Positions 12,053-15,679 of a DNA stretch of 15,679 bases are shown piece after piece. How positions within the stretch are numbered: position 1 is the first letter of the stretch; the number at the start of each line of letters is the position of its first letter. The translations under genes were made by a program, and so were the position numbers. Origin of the DNA: an archaeon. Its GTDB lineage: Archaea > Thermoproteota > Nitrososphaeria > Conexivisphaerales > UBA164. The DNA lies in assembly GCA_021798095.1 (NCBI GenBank), contig JAJZYL010000010.1:1-15679 (forward strand), in the 5' to 3' direction. The notes beneath the pieces were generated by a model. The model saw only the letters and a list, made by a program, of their open reading frames with translations, had not been told where the DNA came from and searched no databases.

Positions 12053-14047
12053 TCATTGCTCCTGTATAACCTTACTAACTATTACATTTGCAACTCCGTT
12101 TTCATCAAAGAACTGGCACAGTGCCGAAAATACTCCCCCCCTTCTGATCAGGTCCCGCGGTCCATTGAAGTTCTCAGCTGATAACCTCGTAATCCACTTT
12201 TCATCTATCCTAACGATGCTGAACCCACGTTCCACCTTCAATACCGACACCTTCCTCAGCTGTGGTTCTCCATAATTTTCGTCGATGACCATGTCCGTCA
12301 TGACATGTGCTTCCGGCCCTTCTGGCTGTTCATCGGGTCCCAAGCTCCTAACAGCTCCTGTGCGGGGACCGGTTTTATCACCATACACACGTCCAGCTGA
12401 TTCTGCATCGCTCCGGTTCAGCTCCACTTGAAGTTCAGATGAATCATCGCTTCTGTCGGGGGATAGGGGGAGCGATCCTATCTCCTCTTCCGTCATGGGG
12501 TCCGGTATGAAGAATGGGGAGCGGCGCTGAATGGGCTTTAGAATTGAATTCACATTTTTTATTACCTTTTTCATTATTGCGGCCTTCCTAAGTGAGGAGT
12601 ACATGTACGCTACATCGCTGGTATCGTTTGCCACCAGGATGAATACTTTACCCGCCATCCGCCTGCCAGTTCGTCCGCGCCTCTGTATGAACCTGATCTC
12701 TGACGGAACGGGCTCATAGAATATGACCATGTCAACCTGCGGGATATCCAGCCCCTCTTCAGCAATTGAAGTGGCTACGAGGCAGTTAAGGGCGCCGCTC
12801 TTAAACGCATCAAGCGTCTGTCGCTGTACCTCCTGAGACATACCAACGTCGGCCTCCTTTGTGGCCTGACCTACAAAACGCTCGCCCCTGATTCCCTCTT
12901 TGGACAACCTGCTGACCAGATATGATGCAGTATCCCTGTACTGCGTAAAGACGAGAACTCGCGACGCCGGTGTAGTTCCAGCCTTGATCAACGAAATAAG
13001 CGCCTTAACCTTTGGATGTTCAACATTACATGGTCCATAAAGCAATTCCTTGAACTTCCTGAACATCGGGTCAGCTTCAATGGTAGAATGCGCCCTCTTG
13101 TTGTCCTCACCTATCCTCTCGACGAAGGGAATCAAAGTCTGAGCTCCCTGCGTTGTAAGGAGTTCGCGCATATGGAACAGGGTGAGCGCTATGGACTGCT
13201 GCAGGATTGCGGTAAAGTAGAACCCCTTCCCCTTAGCGCCGGCGCCCTGCAGCTTGCGCCTGATTTCATCCCCGGCCTCCAGCAGCTGCTTCCTGTAAAC
13301 GTCCTTGGTCCTCAGGAAGTCATAATCTGCCAGCCATTTTAACCTTGTATCTAGCATGCCTCTGAGCAGGTCCATCAGCGGGCGGTAGGCAAGCGGAAGG
13401 TCCACCTTCTTCCATTCCACGGTTACGGGATTGATATAGCTTTTAACGTCATCGTCATCCTCTGATTTGTATATTATTCGTTCAATGAACAGTGAGTCAC
13501 CTATCGCCTTCAACCTTTCTTTCATGGCACCAGGCGAGGCGGTCAGGCCCAGGATGATGGGATATGACGAGCTCTCCACGTATCTCCTAGCTATTTCGGT
13601 GTACGCGTAGTCCTTGACCGCCCTGTGGCATTCATCGAATATTACAAGCGCGAACCGGTCCAGATCTATCCTCCCCGCTGAAAGATCGTTTTGGACCACC
13701 TGTGGTGTCGCAAACATCAACCGTGCATCACCCTTCCAGGCCAGCTCCCTCAGTTTAGGATTGGTCATCCCGGTAAGGAGCTTGAACTCCCGGTTTGGAA
13801 ACCTAAACAGCCGGCCAAAGGTTTCCTTGTGCTGCTCGCACAGCGGCTTGGTCGGGGCCATCATCAGTACCCTCTTCCCTCTCTGGTTCAGGAGCATATA
13901 CCCGGCTACTAGGGCGGCTATGATGGTCTTTCCAAGCGCGGTGGGCATAACGATCATGGTGTTCTGGGTTACTGCTTCCTTCGCGGCGTTGAGCTGGTAT
14001 TCCCTTCTGTCCAGGCTACCCTTGATGAAGAGAGGGTTGTCTTCCAT
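12053..14047 (-). CDS. Hef/FANCM-like DEAH-box helicase without nuclease domain
   Basis: SF2 ATPase of the Hef/FANCM/Mph1 branch, expected to remodel forked or branched DNA during replication-fork repair. Motif I is PTALGKT (35-41), with Ala where Hef usually has Gly. Motif II is DECH (138-141) and motif III LTAS (168-171). The middle helical insert covers about 225-340. The second RecA domain has RVLVFTQYRDTA (363-374), ATSIAEEGLDIP (425-436) and QRRGRTGR (455-462). After about 515 there is no ERCC4 nuclease or HhH region as in euryarchaeal Hef. Instead comes an acidic, probably disordered linker (520-595) and a small basic-hydrophobic domain of unknown type (596-664). The minus-strand neighbour hisS ends 114 nt upstream. 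Codons before the ATG stay open and look coding, so a rare ATT start further upstream is possible. Confidence 0.85.
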   Translation of the reverse strand: MEDNPLFIKGSLDRREYQLNAAKEAVTQNTMIVMPTALGKTIIAALVAGYMLLNQRGKRVLMMAPTKPLCEQHKETFGRLFRFPNREFKLLTGMTNPKLRELAWKGDARLMFATPQVVQNDLSAGRIDLDRFALVIFDECHRAVKDYAYTEIARRYVESSSYPIILGLTASPGAMKERLKAIGDSLFIERIIYKSEDDDDVKSYINPVTVEWKKVDLPLAYRPLMDLLRGMLDTRLKWLADYDFLRTKDVYRKQLLEAGDEIRRKLQGAGAKGKGFYFTAILQQSIALTLFHMRELLTTQGAQTLIPFVERIGEDNKRAHSTIEADPMFRKFKELLYGPCNVEHPKVKALISLIKAGTTPASRVLVFTQYRDTASYLVSRLSKEGIRGERFVGQATKEADVGMSQEVQRQTLDAFKSGALNCLVATSIAEEGLDIPQVDMVIFYEPVPSEIRFIQRRGRTGRRMAGKVFILVANDTSDVAYMYSSLRKAAIMKKVIKNVNSILKPIQRRSPFFIPDPMTEEEIGSLPLSPDRSDDSSELQVELNRSDAESAGRVYGDKTGPRTGAVRSLGPDEQPEGPEAHVMTDMVIDENYGEPQLRKVSVLKVERGFSIVRIDEKWITRLSAENFNGPRDLIRRGGVFSALCQFFDENGVANVIVSKVIQEQ

Positions 14048-14051
14048 TATA

Positions 14052-14066
14052 CCAGCATCATGCTGG
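14052..14066 (-). promoter_or_regulatory. Inverted repeat directly before the helicase start
   Basis: CCAGCA-TCA-TGCTGG is a perfect 6-bp stem with a 3-nt loop, ending 4 nt before the helicase ATG. In the mRNA it would sit over the ribosome-binding region. It could be a protein-binding operator, a translational hairpin, or chance; the flanking frame is also open and may be coding. Confidence 0.25.
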
Positions 14067-14161
14067 AGCTGGCTCTTAACGCTTTCTGGAGGGATTGTTA
14101 TAATGCCTCATGACATGAAGCACTGGCAAAATGTAGCGGTTAAACCGCCGTCCTGGCGACG

Positions 14162-15415
14162 CTATACTGTTTCATTAAGCGCTTTCCTTAAAGCTTCGAG
14201 CACCTCGTCAGATCTGACGATCGTTTCCGATCGGCTTGACATGGCCTTCAGCTTGACGTATCCCTTTTCCCATTCCTCAGGCAGCACCATGACGGTGACC
14301 ATTGTACCTAACCTCTCTGCATCGGCCAGCTGCCTTGCTAGCGCGTGGCCATCCAGGTCGATCCTGACGGCCAGCCTTGCCTCCCTGAGTTCTTCGGCCA
14401 ATTTCATGGCCTCATTCCCCATTTCCTTCGCGTATGCCACGTATACACCACCTTTCTCCTCCGTCTCCTTCTTCATAGCCAGCAACAGCCTGTCAGCTCC
14501 CCCTGCCACACCCAGCGCGGATAGCTCCGGCCTGCCGAAGACGGCCGGCAGCCTATCAAATTCACCTCCGCCGGCAAGGGCGTGAAGCGATGGGTTAAAC
14601 TCATCAAACGCTTCAAAGACCACTCCCGTGTAGTAGTCCAGCCCCCTGACCACCTGCATGCTCACCTCGTGTTTTACCCCCACCTCCTTTAATTTCGATG
14701 AAATGGAGGCCAGCTCATCTGCAGTTCCCTGGCCCGTTATTGACTCGATCCTCCCTATATCCCCCTCGATCCTCCCTATTTCGAAGGCATATTTTATTTC
14801 ATCCTCCGAAAGTCCCCTGTGCAGGTATTCATCCACAAGTTCAGCCTCCTCCTTCTTGGCCATCTTATCTATGAGCCCGAACATGTAACTTCTCTTTCTA
14901 TCGTCGAACGCCTTAAGCGCATGGTCCAGCAGCCTGCGATCCCCCACCTTGATGACGTAGTCCCTTATTCCAAGGTCCTTTAACATGCTAGCGGTAAACG
15001 CAATTACCTCCGTGTTGGAGAGGAGCCTGTCCCTTGCCCCGAATACCTCTACATCCCACTGATAGAACCATCTGTACCTTCCTCTCTGTGGTTCGTCGTA
15101 ACGCCACATGGAGCTGAACGACCCAAGCTTGACCGGAAGCGGCATATCCCTCCTTGAACATACAAATCGAGTGATCCCCACGGTCAGGTCAAACCTGAGC
15201 CCCAGCTGCCTCCCGCCCTTATCCGTAAACGCATATATTTCGTCGGTCACTTCGTCTCCGCTCTTAGCCTTGAGGGTGTCCAGGAGCTCAAGGCTTGAAG
15301 GTTCCATCAGCCTTATGCCGTAGAGCCTGCAGTTGTCGGTAAACGTACGCCTTATGATCTCCAGCCTTTCGAATGTGTCCGGATCGTAATCACGGAGGCC
15401 CCTAACCAGATCCAT
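14162..15415 (-). CDS. hisS: Histidyl-tRNA synthetase
   Basis: Class II aminoacyl-tRNA synthetase that charges tRNA-His in the cytoplasm. Motif 2 is seen at RYDEPQRGRYRWFYQWDVE (105-123). The histidine-specific loop HisA is VRGLDYYTG (256-264) and HisB is ALAGGGEFDRLP (279-290). Motif 3 is in LGVAGGADRLLLAM. The C-terminal anticodon-binding domain begins near GGVYVAYAKE (about 325) and ends at residue 417, a normal archaeal length. The start ATG at 15415 overlaps the end of rfcS by 14 nt and is preceded by GGTGA and GGAGG, so the two are probably one transcript. The N-terminus MDLVRGLRDYDP matches the family's usual PRGxRD beginning. Confidence 0.95.
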   Translation of the reverse strand: MDLVRGLRDYDPDTFERLEIIRRTFTDNCRLYGIRLMEPSSLELLDTLKAKSGDEVTDEIYAFTDKGGRQLGLRFDLTVGITRFVCSRRDMPLPVKLGSFSSMWRYDEPQRGRYRWFYQWDVEVFGARDRLLSNTEVIAFTASMLKDLGIRDYVIKVGDRRLLDHALKAFDDRKRSYMFGLIDKMAKKEEAELVDEYLHRGLSEDEIKYAFEIGRIEGDIGRIESITGQGTADELASISSKLKEVGVKHEVSMQVVRGLDYYTGVVFEAFDEFNPSLHALAGGGEFDRLPAVFGRPELSALGVAGGADRLLLAMKKETEEKGGVYVAYAKEMGNEAMKLAEELREARLAVRIDLDGHALARQLADAERLGTMVTVMVLPEEWEKGYVKLKAMSSRSETIVRSDEVLEALRKALNETV

Positions 15416-15679
15416 CCTCCTTCACCTTCGCGGATGGGAGCTCTGCAAGGAGCGCCGACAGCTGAATATCAGGATGGGCGCCACGCACCAGCCGCAGGTC
15501 ATATTCAGCGAATATCTTGGCCAGTTTCGCCTTATCTACATCGGCCACCGTCATCGCCTCCGCGTACATATATTTCAGTATGTCATCCTCGGGCACGCCG
15601 TAGACCATCATGAGCCTGGTCAGGAGCTCGTGCGACTTCTTGAAATCTCCGTCCAACGCCAGTTTTGACAGCTCCCTGA
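15402..15679 (-). CDS. rfcS: Replication factor C small subunit, C-terminal fragment (runs off window)
   Basis: Clamp-loader ATPase subunit that opens and loads PCNA. Only the C-terminal collar domain is in the window; the frame stays open to the right edge (RELSKLALDGDFKKSHELL is visible upstream of the first TTG). Family marks are the GDFKKSHELLTRLMMVYGV region, DDILKYMY, and the end segment EYDLRLVRGAHPDIQLSALL, which matches the conserved EYEFRLVEGANERIQLEALL-type collar of archaeal RfcS. The ATPase domains lie outside. The TAG at 15402-15404 overlaps hisS by 14 nt. The assignment rests on the collar alone; an RfcL or a second small-subunit paralogue cannot be fully excluded. Confidence 0.72.
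   Translation of the reverse strand, partial: RELSKLALDGDFKKSHELLTRLMMVYGVPEDDILKYMYAEAMTVADVDKAKLAKIFAEYDLRLVRGAHPDIQLSALLAELPSAKVKEDGSG

Noticed and set aside
13614..14585. 323-codon plus-strand ORF, the longest unassigned one
   Set aside because: It is antisense to both the helicase and hisS, is Ser/Leu/Pro-rich in the manner of shadow frames, and contains no domain. Both genes it opposes are firmly supported.
1..15679. CRISPR array, tRNA, rRNA, toxin-antitoxin or restriction system
   Set aside because: I saw no spaced repeats, no tRNA T-loop/acceptor pairing, and no diagnostic nuclease, methylase or antitoxin motif by eye. A tRNAscan or CRISPR finder run would be decisive.

Overview
The window is archaeal chromosome. 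The evidence is an archaeal-type ribosomal protein/RNA polymerase operon (S13-S4-S11-RpoD-L18e-L13-S9), an RFC small-subunit end, an archaeal HisRS, several TTG starts, and TATA-like boxes about 24-30 nt upstream of start codons (leaderless or nearly leaderless transcripts). RpoD keeps four cysteines with the spacing of the Sulfolobus Fe-S RpoD, and the Hef-like helicase has no nuclease domain. Both would suit a TACK-type archaeon, but I cannot name the lineage from this window alone. Paired MobA and MocA-like genes suggest active molybdenum (or tungsten) metabolism.

Layout. (1) The extreme left edge (about 1-95) looks like the right end of an IS200/IS605 (tnpB-type) element, just past the end of mobA (99-734, minus). 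(2) Positions 735-1346 hold no recognisable gene, but may contain a decayed gene or a small minus-strand ORF. (3) Positions 1347-6561 (plus) carry moeA, mobB and a three-subunit molybdopterin oxidoreductase: a catalytic subunit without a Tat signal, a four-cluster ferredoxin-like subunit and an NrfD-like membrane anchor. (4) A cyclase/kynurenine-formamidase-family hydrolase lies alone on the minus strand (6655-7467). (5) An AT-rich gap holds one possible 36-codon leaderless ORF. (6) A MocA-like cytidylyltransferase follows (7782-8372, minus). (7) The tight ribosomal/RNAP operon fills 8554-12003 (plus). (8) Convergent to it on the minus strand run rfcS (partial, entering from the right edge), hisS and a Hef-like DEAH helicase.

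How the genes work together. MoeA inserts molybdate into molybdopterin. MobA adds GMP to make the dinucleotide cofactor that DMSO-reductase-family enzymes use, and MobB assists. The adjacent oxidoreductase is the evident client. The MocA-like gene would make the CMP form used by xanthine-oxidase-family enzymes, none of which is encoded here. The right half is housekeeping translation, transcription and replication/repair. I see no CRISPR array, tRNA, rRNA or defence system. The least explained parts are the 735-1346 gap, the small ORF at 7611, the divergent MoeA, the S13 tail and the helicase C-terminus.
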